Of a stretch of DNA of 64,000 nt, positions 26,693-35,879 are shown one piece after another; position 1 is the stretch's first letter, and each line of letters opens with the position of its first letter. This DNA is from Belnapia rosea (lineage in GTDB: Bacteria; Pseudomonadota; Alphaproteobacteria; Acetobacterales; Acetobacteraceae): positions 496,001 through 560,000 of the forward strand of contig NZ_FMZX01000001.1 of assembly GCF_900101615.1 (NCBI RefSeq), given 5' to 3'. Below the pieces are notes generated by a model. It did no database searches. It had not been told where the DNA came from and worked only from the letters and a program-made list of their open reading frames with translations. The translations under genes were made by a program, and so were the position numbers.

Positions 26693-27577
26693 ATGGACGA
26701 CATCTTCGGCATACCCGCACCACTGCTCTTCGGGCAGTTGCTGCTCGGCCTGATCAACGGCGCCTTCTATGCGATGATGTCGCTGGGCTTGGCGGTGATC
26801 TTCGGGCTGCTCAACATCATCAACTTCACCCATGGCGCGCAGTTCATGATGGGCGCCTTCGCCGCCTGGATGCTGCTCGAATGGGCCGGGCTGAATTACT
26901 GGTGGGCGCTGATCCTGGTGCCCATCATCATCGGCTTCACCGGCGTGGTGATGGAGCGGCTGATGATCAGCCGGCTCTACAAGCTGGACCACCTCTACGG
27001 GCTGCTACTGACCTTCGGCCTCGGCCTCATCATCGAGGGCGTGTTCCGCAACCAGTTCGGCTCCTCCGGCCTGCCCTATCGCATCCCGGCCGAGCTGCAG
27101 GGCGCCTGGGATCTCGGCTTCATGTTCCTGCCGATCTATCGTGGCTGGGTGGTCATCGCGGCGCTCATCCTCTGCCTCACCACCTGGCTGCTGATCGAGA
27201 AGACCCGGCTCGGCGCCTATCTCCGTGCCGCAACCGAGAACGCCCCGCTGGTTCAGGCCTTCGGCGTCAACGTGCCCCGCATGGTGACGCTGACCTACGG
27301 CTTCGGCGTGGCGCTGGCGGCGATCGGCGGCGTGCTGGCGGCGCCGATCTATTCGGTGAACCCGCAGATGGGCACCAACCTCATCATCGTCGTCTTCGCG
27401 GTGGTGGTGATCGGCGGGATGGGCTCGATCCTCGGCTCCATCATCACCGGCTTCGGCCTCGGCATCGTCGAGGGGCTGACCAAGGTGTTCTACCCGGAGG
27501 CCTCGGCCACCGTGATCTTCGTCATCATGGCGATCGTGCTGCTGGCACGGCCCGCCGGCCTGTTCGGGAGGGCCTGA
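26693..27577 (+). CDS. livH: Branched-chain-amino-acid-type ABC permease (LivH-like)
   Basis: A 294-residue inner-membrane permease with about eight hydrophobic segments. The N-terminal LINGAFYAMMSLGLAVIFGL and NFTHGAQFMMGAF are typical LivH openings, and VVVIGGMGSILGSIITGF is the cytoplasmic coupling region before the last helices. It forms a heterodimer with LivM. The ATG is 15 bases after the last binding-protein stop. Confidence 0.94.
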   Translation: MDDIFGIPAPLLFGQLLLGLINGAFYAMMSLGLAVIFGLLNIINFTHGAQFMMGAFAAWMLLEWAGLNYWWALILVPIIIGFTGVVMERLMISRLYKLDHLYGLLLTFGLGLIIEGVFRNQFGSSGLPYRIPAELQGAWDLGFMFLPIYRGWVVIAALILCLTTWLLIEKTRLGAYLRAATENAPLVQAFGVNVPRMVTLTYGFGVALAAIGGVLAAPIYSVNPQMGTNLIIVVFAVVVIGGMGSILGSIITGFGLGIVEGLTKVFYPEASATVIFVIMAIVLLARPAGLFGRA

Positions 27578-27578
27578 C

Positions 27579-28574
27579 ATGGCCGACTCAACGACCATCA
27601 CCGCCAATGCCATCCCCGCCCCGGCGGAGGAGGCGCATGGCATCTGGGGCTTCTCACGGGCGCAGTTCGGCGCGCTCGGGGTGATGCTGGTCTTCCTGGC
27701 CATCGCCCCCTTCGTGCTCTACCCCGTCTTCCTGATGAAGCTGCTCTGCTTCGCCCTCTTCGCCTGCGCCTTCAACCTGCTGATCGGCTATGTCGGGCTC
27801 CTGAGCTTCGGCCATGCCGCCTATTTCGGCATGGGGGGCTACCTCGCCGGCCATGCGGCCAAGGTCTGGGGGGCGACGCCGGAACTCGCCATCATCATCG
27901 GCGGCGCCACGGCGGCGGCGCTCGGGGCGGTGGCCGGCTGGGTGGCGATCCGCCGCCAGGGCATCTACTTCGCCATGATCACCCTGGCGCTGGCGCAGAT
28001 GATCTATTTCGTCTGCGTCCAGGCCCCCTTCACCGGCGGCGAGGACGGCATCCAGGCCATTCCGCGCGGCAGCCTGCTCGGGGTGGTGTCGCTCGACAGG
28101 GACATGGCGATGTACTGGCTGGTGGCCGGTATCTTCATCCTCGGCTTCCTGATGATCCACCGGATCATCCATTCGCCTTACGGCATGGTGCTGAAGTCCA
28201 TCCGCGAGAACGAGCCGCGCGCCACCTCGCTCGGCTACCGGACGGATGACTACAAGCTACTGGCCTTCATCCTCTCCGCCGGGCTGGCGGGGGTGGCCGG
28301 CGCCACCAAGTCGCTCGTCTTCGGCATCGCCACCCTGACCGATGTCCATTGGTCGATGTCGGGCGAGGTGGTGCTGATGACGCTGGTGGGCGGGCTTGGC
28401 ACGGTCTTCGGGCCGGTGATCGGCGCCGCGGTGATCGTGACGATGCAGAACTACCTGGCAGAGCTCGGCGCCTGGGTCACGGTGATCCAGGGCGTAATCT
28501 TCGTGATCTGCGTGCTGGCCTTCCGCCGCGGCATCGTCGGCGAGATCGGCAACTGGCTGAAGGTGAAGCTGTAA
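27579..28574 (+). CDS. livM: Branched-chain-amino-acid-type ABC permease (LivM-like)
   Basis: A 331-residue inner-membrane permease. After a 30-residue polar N-terminus come membrane helices with FALFACAFNLLIGYVGLLSFGHAAYFGMGGYL, the LivM hallmark, and SGEVVLMTLVGGLGTVFGPVIGA as the coupling loop. IRENEPRATSLGYRTDDYKLLAF is also family-specific. It starts one base after livH and is the last gene of the operon. Confidence 0.95.
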   Translation: MADSTTITANAIPAPAEEAHGIWGFSRAQFGALGVMLVFLAIAPFVLYPVFLMKLLCFALFACAFNLLIGYVGLLSFGHAAYFGMGGYLAGHAAKVWGATPELAIIIGGATAAALGAVAGWVAIRRQGIYFAMITLALAQMIYFVCVQAPFTGGEDGIQAIPRGSLLGVVSLDRDMAMYWLVAGIFILGFLMIHRIIHSPYGMVLKSIRENEPRATSLGYRTDDYKLLAFILSAGLAGVAGATKSLVFGIATLTDVHWSMSGEVVLMTLVGGLGTVFGPVIGAAVIVTMQNYLAELGAWVTVIQGVIFVICVLAFRRGIVGEIGNWLKVKL

Positions 28575-28586
28575 GGCAGGCTCACC

Positions 28587-28614
28587 GGCCCGGGGATGGC
28601 TTTGTCCCCGGGCC
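28587..28614. terminator. Bidirectional hairpin terminator
   Basis: A perfect 10-bp stem (GGCCCGGGGA / TCCCCGGGCC) with an 8-base loop sits between the convergent ends of livM and the DUF3297 gene. There is no T-run on either strand beyond the loop, which is common in GC-rich genomes. Confidence 0.7.
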
Positions 28615-28622
28615 CAGGGGGC

Positions 28623-28865
28623 TCAGGCCTCTTCCCGGAGATACGGCTCGACCGTTCCCTTGAGCTTGATGGTCATCGGGTTGCCCTTGCGGTCGAGCGT
28701 CTTGCCGACCGCGACCCGCACCCATCCCTCGCTGACGCAGTATTCCTCGACATTGGTCTTCTCGGCGCCGTTGAAGCGGATGCCGATGCCCCGCGACAGC
28801 AGTGCCGCATCGTGGAACGGGCTGCGGGGGTCGGTCGCCAGGCGATCCGGCAGGGTTTCGGTCAT
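28623..28865 (-). CDS. DUF3297 family protein
   Basis: An 80-residue protein. ETLPDRLATDPRSPF at the start, GIGIRFNGAEKTNVEEYCVS and the lysine-rich DRKGNPMTIKLKGTVEPYL match DUF3297, a small conserved family of unknown function in proteobacteria. The start is the ATG at 28865, seven bases after GAAGGA. An ATG nine codons earlier repeats the MTET opening and has a weaker site. No function is known. Confidence 0.88.
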   Translation of the reverse strand: MTETLPDRLATDPRSPFHDAALLSRGIGIRFNGAEKTNVEEYCVSEGWVRVAVGKTLDRKGNPMTIKLKGTVEPYLREEA

Positions 28866-28992
28866 GGCCTGTCCTTCGGGCGTTTCGGTCATGCCGGGGT
28901 GATAGCCCGCGATCGCCCTGGGTGGAAACACCCGGGGCGTGAATCACCGGCCCATGCAGGGCTGATCGAAGCCGGGCGCTGCGCCAACCGCC

Positions 28993-29589
28993 TCAGGCGG
29001 CCAGCTCGCGGCTGCGGTCCCAGAGATTGGGCACGGCGCTGTTGTGGTAGCCGGAGATAAAGGGCCGCGCCGCGCCGGTCGCCGGGTCGAAGACGCTGCG
29101 CGGGATCGCGCCGATATTGCCGCCATAGCAATGGATGCTGATGCTGGCACGGTCGCTGAAGGCATTCTCGACGATGTGGATGTCGTAGGTATCGGCCGAA
29201 ACCGGCACCACCTCGCCGGGCCGGAGCCGGTCCACTCGGCCGGGCCGCATCGGGCCGCCCGCCGGGTCAGGCACCATCTCGGTCGAGACCTCCTCGCCGC
29301 GCAGCATCCCCACCAGGCCCCAGACGGTGTGGTTGTGGATGGGCGTCCGCTGGCCCGGCCCCCAGACGAAGCTGACGACGCAGAAACGCTCCGCCGGGTC
29401 GCAGTGCAGCAGGTACTGCCGGTAGGTGGGGCCGTCCTCGGCCATCGAGTCCGGCAGCCAGTCATCCTGGGCGACAAGGCCGCGCAGCAGGTCGGCGCCC
29501 TCCGTCAGCCAGGCGCGCTCACTGGTATCGGCATCGGCCAGCCGCGTCATGGCCTGGATGAAGCCCCGCAGCCTGATCAGTCCTGACAT
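28993..29589 (-). CDS. Cysteine-dioxygenase-like thiol dioxygenase
   Basis: A 198-residue cupin of the cysteine dioxygenase type I superfamily, which oxidises a thiol to the sulfinate with iron and O2. The metal motif is TPIHNHTVWG (about 82-91) and a later iron ligand His lies in DIHIVEN. Bacterial relatives include 3-mercaptopropionate dioxygenases, and the residue deciding cysteine against mercaptopropionate cannot be judged by eye. It lies next to, and divergent from, a second cupin gene. Confidence 0.8.
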   Translation of the reverse strand: MSGLIRLRGFIQAMTRLADADTSERAWLTEGADLLRGLVAQDDWLPDSMAEDGPTYRQYLLHCDPAERFCVVSFVWGPGQRTPIHNHTVWGLVGMLRGEEVSTEMVPDPAGGPMRPGRVDRLRPGEVVPVSADTYDIHIVENAFSDRASISIHCYGGNIGAIPRSVFDPATGAARPFISGYHNSAVPNLWDRSRELAA

Positions 29590-29683
29590 GTCAGTTCCTC
29601 CCTCAGGCTTGTGAGCCTATTCCGCTCACGGCGAATTGGAACGATTTTCGACGAGGTGTTTTCAGCCGGCAGGAGGGTTCGCC

Positions 29684-30163
29684 ATGACGCCGGAACTGCT
29701 GGTCTTCGCCGATGACGGGACCATTCCCAACAATCCGCGCCTGCCGGCGCTGCTGTATCGCGGTGCAATCCCACCCGGCCAGCCGGAGGCCGCGGAGGCG
29801 CTCTTCGCCCGCCATGGCTGGCCGCCGGCCTGGCGCAACGGCATCTACCCCTATCACCACTACCACCCCAATGCGCATGAGGCGCTCGCCATTGCCCGTG
29901 GCCGCGTGCGGGTGATGCTGGGCGGGGAAGGGGGCGAGGCACTCGACCTCGAGGCCGGGGATGTGGTGGTGCTGCCGGCCGGCACCGGCCACCGCAACCT
30001 CGGTGCCAGCGCCGATCTGCTGGTGGTCGGCGCCTATCCGCCGGGGCAGGCGCCGGAGGAGTATCGCGGCCGGCCGGGCGAGCACGAGCGTGCCATCGCC
30101 GCCATCCCCGCCCTGCCGGACCCGCCGGGCGAGCCCGTCACCGGCGCCCCCTGGCCGCTTTGA
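29684..30163 (+). CDS. Cupin-domain protein
   Basis: A 159-residue small cupin. Motif 1 is YHHYHPNAHEALAIARGRVRV (about 61-80) with three candidate histidine ligands and a glutamate; motif 2 is DVVVLPAGTGHRNLG. Such proteins can be isomerases, dioxygenases or regulators. The ATG has a strong CAGGAGGG site. It precedes a nitroreductase in the same direction with a 42-base gap. No substrate can be inferred. Confidence 0.82.
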   Translation: MTPELLVFADDGTIPNNPRLPALLYRGAIPPGQPEAAEALFARHGWPPAWRNGIYPYHHYHPNAHEALAIARGRVRVMLGGEGGEALDLEAGDVVVLPAGTGHRNLGASADLLVVGAYPPGQAPEEYRGRPGEHERAIAAIPALPDPPGEPVTGAPWPL

Positions 30164-30205
30164 GCCTGCCATGACAGGCTCGGCGGGCGGAGGAGGAGCC
30201 TGCCC

Positions 30206-30841
30206 ATGACCGATGTCTTCGAGATCCTGCACGGCACCCGCGCCATGCGCCGGCTGAAGCCGGATCCGGTGCCGGATGCGCTGATCGCCAGGATCCTCCG
30301 CGCCGGCGCCTCGGCGGCCAATGGCGGCAACACCCAGCGCTGGCGCTTCCTGGTGGTGAAGGACCAGGCGATCAAGCAGGCGGTGCAGGTCTGGTACAAG
30401 CGCGCCTATGACGAGGTGATCGGGCCGCGCTATGCCGGCAGCGCCCCACCGCCGGGCACCACGGCGGAGCGCTATGCAAGACAGCATGCCGCGGTCGAGT
30501 ACCTCACCGAGCATTTCCACGAGGCGCCGGTCTGGATCGTCGCCTGCATCGCCGAGGAGAAGCCGACGCGGTGGTCCGGCGCTTCGATCTATCCCGCCGT
30601 GCAGAACATGCTGCTGGCGGCGCGGGCCTTGGGCCTCGGCGCGACGCTGACGACGCGGCACCTGCTGTACGAGAAGGAGGCGGAGGCGGCGCTTGGCCTG
30701 CCCCCTGGCGTGCATTCCTACGCCATCCTGCCCATCGGCTACCCGATGGGCCGCTTCGGCCCGGTCGGCCGGGGCCCACTCCGGGACATCACCTATCTCG
30801 ACCGCTGGGGTGAGAATTGGGACATCCCGGAGGAGGGTTGA
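30206..30841 (+). CDS. Nitroreductase-family FMN protein
   Basis: A 211-residue nitroreductase fold. The opening EILHGTRAMRRLKPDPVPD and the FMN loop ASAANGGNTQRWRFLVV (about 34-50) place it here; YPAVQNMLLAARALGLGATLTT is the usual second FMN segment and YAILPIGYPMGRFGPVGR the tail. It reduces a nitro compound, quinone or enone with NAD(P)H. It converges with the following zinc dehydrogenase, leaving four bases between stops. Confidence 0.88.
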   Translation: MTDVFEILHGTRAMRRLKPDPVPDALIARILRAGASAANGGNTQRWRFLVVKDQAIKQAVQVWYKRAYDEVIGPRYAGSAPPPGTTAERYARQHAAVEYLTEHFHEAPVWIVACIAEEKPTRWSGASIYPAVQNMLLAARALGLGATLTTRHLLYEKEAEAALGLPPGVHSYAILPIGYPMGRFGPVGRGPLRDITYLDRWGENWDIPEEG

Positions 30842-30845
30842 CCGC

Positions 30846-31907
30846 CTATCCGGCGACCAGCACCACGCGGCCGGTGATCTTGCCCTCCTTCAGCCGGTGC
30901 AGCACGGCATCGGCATTGCGCTGCGGCTGGTTCTCGACTGGGATGGGCGGGATCTGGCCCCGCTTGGCGATGTCGATGAGCGCCCGCAGCTCCTTGACGT
31001 TGCCGACATAGCTGCCCTGGACGGTGAGCGCCTTGATTGGCATGAGCGGCAGCGGGATGTTCATCTCGCCACCGAACAGCCCGACCTGGACCAGCTTGCC
31101 GCCCTTGCGCAGCGCATCGAAGGCGAAGCGCGCGGTCTGGGTGCCGTTCACCAGATCGACCACGCCCGCCACCGGCCCGCCGCAGGCCTCGATGATGCGT
31201 TGCGTCGTGTCCTCGCCGGAGGCGAGCACGGTGTCGGTCGCGCCCTGCTTCTTCGCGGCCGCCAGCTTGTCCTCGGCGACGTCGACCACGCAGATGCGCC
31301 GATGGCCGAGCGCCTTCAGGATGGCGATGGCGTTCAGCCCGAGTCCGCCGGCGCCGACCAGCACGACCGGCTCATCCGGCTCCAGCGGCATCAGCTTGTT
31401 CACCGCCGAATAGACGGTGACGCCCGAGCAGGCGTAGGTCGCCGCCAGCGAGGGGTCGACGCCCTCGATGTCGATCAGGTGCTTCACATGCGTCGCCAGC
31501 ACATGCGTCGCATAGCCGCCATTCTGGTAGACGCCGAGGCTGCGCCCATTGAGGCACATGTTCTCCTCGTCGCGCTGGCAGACGGCGCATTTGCCGCAGC
31601 CGACCCAGGGATAGACGACGCGGATGTCGCCGACCTTGCTGCCCTGGCCCTCGGCTTCCGGCCCGAGCTTCACCACCCGGCCGACGATCTCATGCCCCAT
31701 GGCGAGCGGCAGCTTCACCCCACGATCGGTCAGCCGCATCTTGCCGCGGCTGCCGAGGTCGTACTCGCCTTCCCAGATATGCAGGTCGGAATGGCAGACG
31801 CCGGCATGCGTCACCTCGAGCAGCACCTCGGCGCCCTTGGGCTCGGGCGTCGGCATCTCGATTTCCTGCAACGGTTGTCCCGTCTCGACCACGGCCCAGG
31901 CGCGCAT
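30846..31907 (-). CDS. Zinc-dependent alcohol dehydrogenase
   Basis: A 353-residue medium-chain alcohol dehydrogenase with both zinc sites. The catalytic site is GVCHSDLHIWEG and GHEIVG; the structural cysteines are in CGKCAVCQRDEENMC (about 102-116). The cofactor motif is GAGGLGLNAIA. The length and YACSGVTVYSA are as in AdhP/AdhA-type enzymes with broad alcohol and aldehyde use. It is cytoplasmic and NAD(P)-dependent. Confidence 0.9.
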   Translation of the reverse strand: MRAWAVVETGQPLQEIEMPTPEPKGAEVLLEVTHAGVCHSDLHIWEGEYDLGSRGKMRLTDRGVKLPLAMGHEIVGRVVKLGPEAEGQGSKVGDIRVVYPWVGCGKCAVCQRDEENMCLNGRSLGVYQNGGYATHVLATHVKHLIDIEGVDPSLAATYACSGVTVYSAVNKLMPLEPDEPVVLVGAGGLGLNAIAILKALGHRRICVVDVAEDKLAAAKKQGATDTVLASGEDTTQRIIEACGGPVAGVVDLVNGTQTARFAFDALRKGGKLVQVGLFGGEMNIPLPLMPIKALTVQGSYVGNVKELRALIDIAKRGQIPPIPVENQPQRNADAVLHRLKEGKITGRVVLVAG

Positions 31908-31991
31908 GGACTTGTCCCTCCTTCTTGGCTGGCCTGATGGGACAGCGGAGTGGCGCGGCGGTCAAGCGCCGCAAGGCAGGGGCAGCAGGCC

Positions 31992-32408
31992 TCAGTAGGT
32001 CAACTCGCCCGTCTGCTTGCGGATCTCCCAGGATAGGCGGAAATTGCGAGCCAAGGTCATCCGGACGGTCTCGTAGATCTTCGGATCGGCGAGATCCTTC
32101 TCCGTCGCATGCCTCCACCAGTGTTTCGCGGAAGCCTTCGCCACCTTCTTCAACATGCCGAACAGGTTGTTCAGGTCGCGCGGCACCTTCATGAAGAAGG
32201 TGTCGAACACGATCTGGACGTAGCCCATGGCATAGGTCGCATCGACGGCTTCGACGAGCAGGCCCTGAGCGAAATTCACATCGGCATCGGTGAATGCCTC
32301 CGGGAGCACGCCGACATCATTCCAGAAGAAACGGATGACGGCGTAGGCGTCTTCCCTGGTCAGAACGATCTCTGCCGCAGCAAAGCGCCGCAAGTCGGAT
32401 CCAGCCAT
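31992..32408 (-). CDS. Hypothetical 138-residue protein
   Basis: I do not recognise this protein. It is mainly helical and soluble by composition, with aromatic-rich stretches (AVIRFFWNDVG, KHWWRHATEKDLADPKIYE) and no signal peptide. The ATG at 32408 has a GGAGGAG site; the in-frame sequence further upstream looks non-coding. A -10-like TAATAT lies about 23 bases before it. It sits between a zinc dehydrogenase and two Bug receptors, all on the same strand, but its own promoter suggests separate expression. Confidence 0.7.
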   Translation of the reverse strand: MAGSDLRRFAAAEIVLTREDAYAVIRFFWNDVGVLPEAFTDADVNFAQGLLVEAVDATYAMGYVQIVFDTFFMKVPRDLNNLFGMLKKVAKASAKHWWRHATEKDLADPKIYETVRMTLARNFRLSWEIRKQTGELTY

Positions 32409-32430
32409 CCCAGCACTCCTCCACCAGCCA

Positions 32431-32436
32431 ATATTA
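32431..32436 (-). promoter_or_regulatory. Candidate -10 box
   Basis: On the minus strand the hexamer reads TAATAT, in an AT-rich pocket 23 bases before the ATG of the 138-residue protein. A small GCCTC/GAGGC palindrome lies just upstream (32442-32454). No clear -35 is seen. Confidence 0.3.
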
Positions 32437-32503
32437 TTTCGGCCTCGTTGAGGCTGGCCAGGGGAATTTTCGGACCGGAAACGTCCCGCGCAGGCCGGCT
32501 GCC

Positions 32504-33472
32504 CTAATCCGCGCGGATGTCCCGCTCGCTCACCACCCGGCTCCAAGTGGTGATCTGCCGGTCGAGGAAGGCGCCGAATCCCTCAGGGGAGGAGGCCACG
32601 ATATCGACGCCCTGGCCTTCCACCAGGCGCTCGCGCGTCGCTGGCTCGGCGAGCGCGGCGGCAAGGGCGGCATGGAATCGGGCGAGGATCGGCGCCGGTA
32701 CCCCGGCCGGGCCAAGCATCCCCCAGAAGGCCTCGGCATCGAAGCCGGGGAAGCCGGATTCGGCAATAGTAGGCAGGTCGGGCAGGGAGGGCGAGCGCTT
32801 CGCCCCTGTCTGCGCCAGCGCCCGCAGCCTGGTCCCGACCTGCCCGCCGAGCCCGACGCGCGAGGCGATGGCGAGGTCGATCTCGCCGCCGACCGCCGCC
32901 GTCGCCAGCGGCCCGCCACCACGATAGGGCACATGGGTCAGCCGGAAGCCGCCACGCTGCTGCAGCACCTCCATCGACAGATGAGCGAGGCTGCCGGCAC
33001 CGACCGTGCCATAGGTGGTGGCCTCTGGCCGCATTTTGGCCGCGGCCACCACCTCCGCCACTGTCCGCCAGGGACGGTTCGCCGGCGTCGTCAGCAGCAT
33101 GGGGGCGCTGGCGATCAGCATCACCGGCGCGAAGTCACGCCGCGCGTCGAAGCCCGCGGAGGGATTCAGCGCATTCACCGTCACGTGGCTGTCGAAGACC
33201 AGCACCCAGCTCTGGCCGTCCGGCGCCGCCCGCGCCGCGATGCCGGTGCCGAGGGCGCCGGCCGCGCCGGAGCGGTTCTCCACCACCACCGGCACGCCGA
33301 GGGCGGATTGCAGCGATGGCACCAGGAGCCGGGCAATGGTGTCGACGCTGCCGCCGGGCGGGAAGGGGGCGATGATGCGGATCGGGCCATGGGGCCAGGC
33401 TTGCGCCCGGGCCAGGGCCGGGGCGAGGGCGGGCAGGGCGAGTCCCGCCAGGAGGCTGCGGCGGCGCATCAA
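32504..33472 (-). CDS. Bug-family (TTT) substrate-binding protein
   Basis: A 322-residue receptor of the tripartite tricarboxylate transporter family. The signal peptide includes RRRSLLAGLALPALAPALARAQ. WPHGPIRIIAPFPPGGSVDTIARL and VPVVVENRSGAAGALGTGIAA are the ligand-loop signatures, and LTHVPYRGGGP is the mid-domain block. It overlaps the other Bug gene by four bases (ATGA) and is clearly its paralogue. No TctA/TctB transporter is nearby. Confidence 0.9.
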   Translation of the reverse strand: MMRRRSLLAGLALPALAPALARAQAWPHGPIRIIAPFPPGGSVDTIARLLVPSLQSALGVPVVVENRSGAAGALGTGIAARAAPDGQSWVLVFDSHVTVNALNPSAGFDARRDFAPVMLIASAPMLLTTPANRPWRTVAEVVAAAKMRPEATTYGTVGAGSLAHLSMEVLQQRGGFRLTHVPYRGGGPLATAAVGGEIDLAIASRVGLGGQVGTRLRALAQTGAKRSPSLPDLPTIAESGFPGFDAEAFWGMLGPAGVPAPILARFHAALAAALAEPATRERLVEGQGVDIVASSPEGFGAFLDRQITTWSRVVSERDIRAD

Positions 33473-34431
33473 TCGGGCCGGATGCCGTTCTCGCGCACGA
33501 CGCGGCCCCAGGTCTCAATCGACCGGTCGAGGAAGCCGGCGAATTCGGCCTCGCCCTTGGGGTCGACATCAACGCCGAGGGTGCCGGTAAGGCGCTCGCG
33601 CACCGCCGGCACGGCCAGGGCATCGCGCAGCGCCGCCTCCATGCGGGCGCGGATCGGCGCCGGCGTGGCGGCGGGGCCGAGCACGCCCCAGAAGGCCTCC
33701 GCCGTCACCTTCACGCCGAGTTCGGTGAGCGTCGGCGCCTGCGGCGCGACGCTGGAGCGCCTTGTCCCGGTGCTGGCGAGTGGGCGGATGGTCTTCGCCT
33801 CGAGTTGCGGGACGAAGATGGTGCCGGTTGCCGTCGGCAGGTCCACCTCGCCCGAGCTGGCGGCGACGCCGAGCGGCCCGCCGCCGCGATAGGGCACATG
33901 GACCAGGCTGATGCCGAGCTCCCGCTCCACCAGCTTCATCGTCAGATGCGCGAGGGAGCCGTTGCCGATGGTGCCGTAGGTGATCGTCTCCGGCTTCGCC
34001 TTGGCCGCCGCGACCAGCGCCCCGAAATCCTGCCAGGGGCGGGTGTGGAAGGCGTTGATCAGCATGGGCGTGGTGCCGATCAGCAGCACCGGCGCCAGGT
34101 CCTTCTGGGTGTCGAAGCCGAGATTGGCGATCAGCGCAGGGTTCACCGCATGGGTGTCGAAGACGAGGACCCAGCTGTTGCCGTCGGGGGCGGCGCGGGC
34201 GACGTCGCGCGTGCCGATGGCGCCCGAGGCGCCGGCGCGGTTCTCGACCACCACCGGCACGCCGAGCGAGGCCGAGAGCGGCTGCTGCAGCAGGCGGGAG
34301 ATGGCATCGACACTGCCGCCGGGCGGGAAGGGGGCGACCAGGCGGATCGGGCCGTTCGGCCAGCTGGGTTGGGCGATGGCGGGCGCGGCCAGCAAGAGGC
34401 CGGTGCCGAGCGCGGCGCGGCGGGTGAGCAT
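33469..34431 (-). CDS. Bug-family (TTT) substrate-binding protein
   Basis: A 320-residue receptor, first of the tandem pair. The signal peptide starts MLTRRAALGTGLLLAAPAIA. WPNGPIRLVAPFPPGGSVDAISRL, VPVVVENRAGASGAIGTRDVA and SLVHVPYRGGGPLG match the family and its partner. The two share the order of all blocks, so they arose by duplication. They are divergent from a lipoprotein serine hydrolase (133-base gap). Confidence 0.9.
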   Translation of the reverse strand: MLTRRAALGTGLLLAAPAIAQPSWPNGPIRLVAPFPPGGSVDAISRLLQQPLSASLGVPVVVENRAGASGAIGTRDVARAAPDGNSWVLVFDTHAVNPALIANLGFDTQKDLAPVLLIGTTPMLINAFHTRPWQDFGALVAAAKAKPETITYGTIGNGSLAHLTMKLVERELGISLVHVPYRGGGPLGVAASSGEVDLPTATGTIFVPQLEAKTIRPLASTGTRRSSVAPQAPTLTELGVKVTAEAFWGVLGPAATPAPIRARMEAALRDALAVPAVRERLTGTLGVDVDPKGEAEFAGFLDRSIETWGRVVRENGIRPD

Positions 34432-34564
34432 GGTTATGAACCTCCCTGGTCTCTACCCTTTCGTCACGAAGCCTGAGATGCCGTCAAGAGCGCGCATTGC
34501 CCGGCCGGCGCGGCCGACATAGCCTTCGCGTGTCCAAGCAAGAATCGGGTTGGGGGAAGATGCC

Positions 34565-35836
34565 ATGATGCTGCGTCGCCATCTCTGGGCGCTTGCCCTG
34601 CTGCCGCTCGTCGCCTGTGCCGGGCAGAGGGAGGCGCCGGTCGCGGCGCAGCCCTCGCGCCAATCCGTGCTCGATGCCGCACTGCGCCAGCAGGTGGAGA
34701 GCGGCAAGGTCGCCGGCATCTCGGCCGTCGTCGTCCGGGCGGATGGCGAGGTGCTCTACCAGGGCGCCCAGGGCCCGCGCGTGCCGGGCGCGGCGGAGCC
34801 GATCGGGCCCGACAGCCTGTTCCGCCTCGCCTCCATGACCAAGCCCGTCACCAGCGTCGCGGTGATGACGCTGGTCGAGGATGGCCGCCTCCGCCTCGAG
34901 GACCCGCTGGCGAAGCACCTGCCGGAGTTCCGCGACCTCAGGATACGCGAGACGAATGGCCGGCTGGTGCCGGCGCGGCAGCCGACGATCCGCGACCTGC
35001 TGCGGCATATGGGCGGCTTCTCCTATAACTTCCTCAATGTCCCCGGCATCGTCGAGGCCTATGCGCGGGAGGGGGTGGATGATGGGCTTGCCGCGCCCGG
35101 CCGCAGCACGCGCGACAACATGCGCCGCCTGGCGCGTGCCCCGCTGCAGGCGCAGCCCGGCACGCTCTGGGCCTATTCGCTGGCGACGGATGTGCTCGGC
35201 GCGGTGGTGGAGCGGGTCAGCGGCAAGCCGCTCGACGCCTATATCCAGGAGCGGATCGCCGGGCCGCTGCGGCTGACCAGCTTCGCCTTCCATGTGCCGG
35301 AGAGCGAGCGGGCCCGCATGGTGACGGCGATGCATCCGGTCGATGGCGCGCTCCGGCCAATCCGCTCCGGCGAGCGCATCCCCTATCCGCTGTCGCGCGG
35401 CACCTGGGTCTCGGACCCGGAACGCGCCTTCAGCCGCACGGCCTATCCCTCGGGCGGCGCCGGCGCGACGGCGACCATCGGCGACTATGCGCGCTTCACC
35501 CGCATGCTGCTGAACGGCGGCGAGCTGGACGGCGTGCGGATCCTCAGGGCCGAGACCGTGGCGGCGATGACGCGCGGCCAGACCGGCGGCCTGCCCGTCA
35601 ATTTGCGTGGCCCGGGCTATGACTTTGGCTACGGCTTCAGCGTGGTGACCGACCCGGCGGCAGCGAAGACGCGCCAGCCCGCCGGCACCTATGGCTGGGG
35701 TGGCATCTACGGCACCGGCTTCTTCATCGACCCGGTGAACCGGCTGGCGATCATCGTCATGACGCAGACCGCGACCAATGGGGGTCCCGCTGCCAACGAG
35801 GTGCGCGAGGCCTTCTACGGCACGATGGTGCAGTAA
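34565..35836 (+). CDS. Lipoprotein serine hydrolase (class C beta-lactamase fold)
   Basis: A 423-residue protein of the beta-lactamase/D-alanyl-D-alanine carboxypeptidase-like family. The signal ends in a lipobox (LPLVAC, near 20), so it is membrane-anchored. The nucleophile motif is SMTK (Ser90, Lys93); WAYSLATDVLG supplies the tyrosine of the second motif, as in esterases of family VIII, and YGWGGIYGTGFF near the C-terminus takes the place of KTG. It is more likely an esterase or peptidase than a beta-lactamase. The ATG follows GGGGGAAG. Confidence 0.86.
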   Translation: MMLRRHLWALALLPLVACAGQREAPVAAQPSRQSVLDAALRQQVESGKVAGISAVVVRADGEVLYQGAQGPRVPGAAEPIGPDSLFRLASMTKPVTSVAVMTLVEDGRLRLEDPLAKHLPEFRDLRIRETNGRLVPARQPTIRDLLRHMGGFSYNFLNVPGIVEAYAREGVDDGLAAPGRSTRDNMRRLARAPLQAQPGTLWAYSLATDVLGAVVERVSGKPLDAYIQERIAGPLRLTSFAFHVPESERARMVTAMHPVDGALRPIRSGERIPYPLSRGTWVSDPERAFSRTAYPSGGAGATATIGDYARFTRMLLNGGELDGVRILRAETVAAMTRGQTGGLPVNLRGPGYDFGYGFSVVTDPAAAKTRQPAGTYGWGGIYGTGFFIDPVNRLAIIVMTQTATNGGPAANEVREAFYGTMVQ

Positions 35837-35846
35837 GCCTCGCTGG

Positions 35847-35871
35847 CCGGGCCCGCACCCCGCGGGCCCGG
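35847..35871. terminator. Bidirectional hairpin terminator
   Basis: A perfect 10-bp stem (CCGGGCCCGC / GCGGGCCCGG) with loop ACCCC lies in the 43-base gap between the convergent serine hydrolase and telA genes. No T-run. Confidence 0.65.
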
Positions 35872-35879
35872 TGGGCCGC

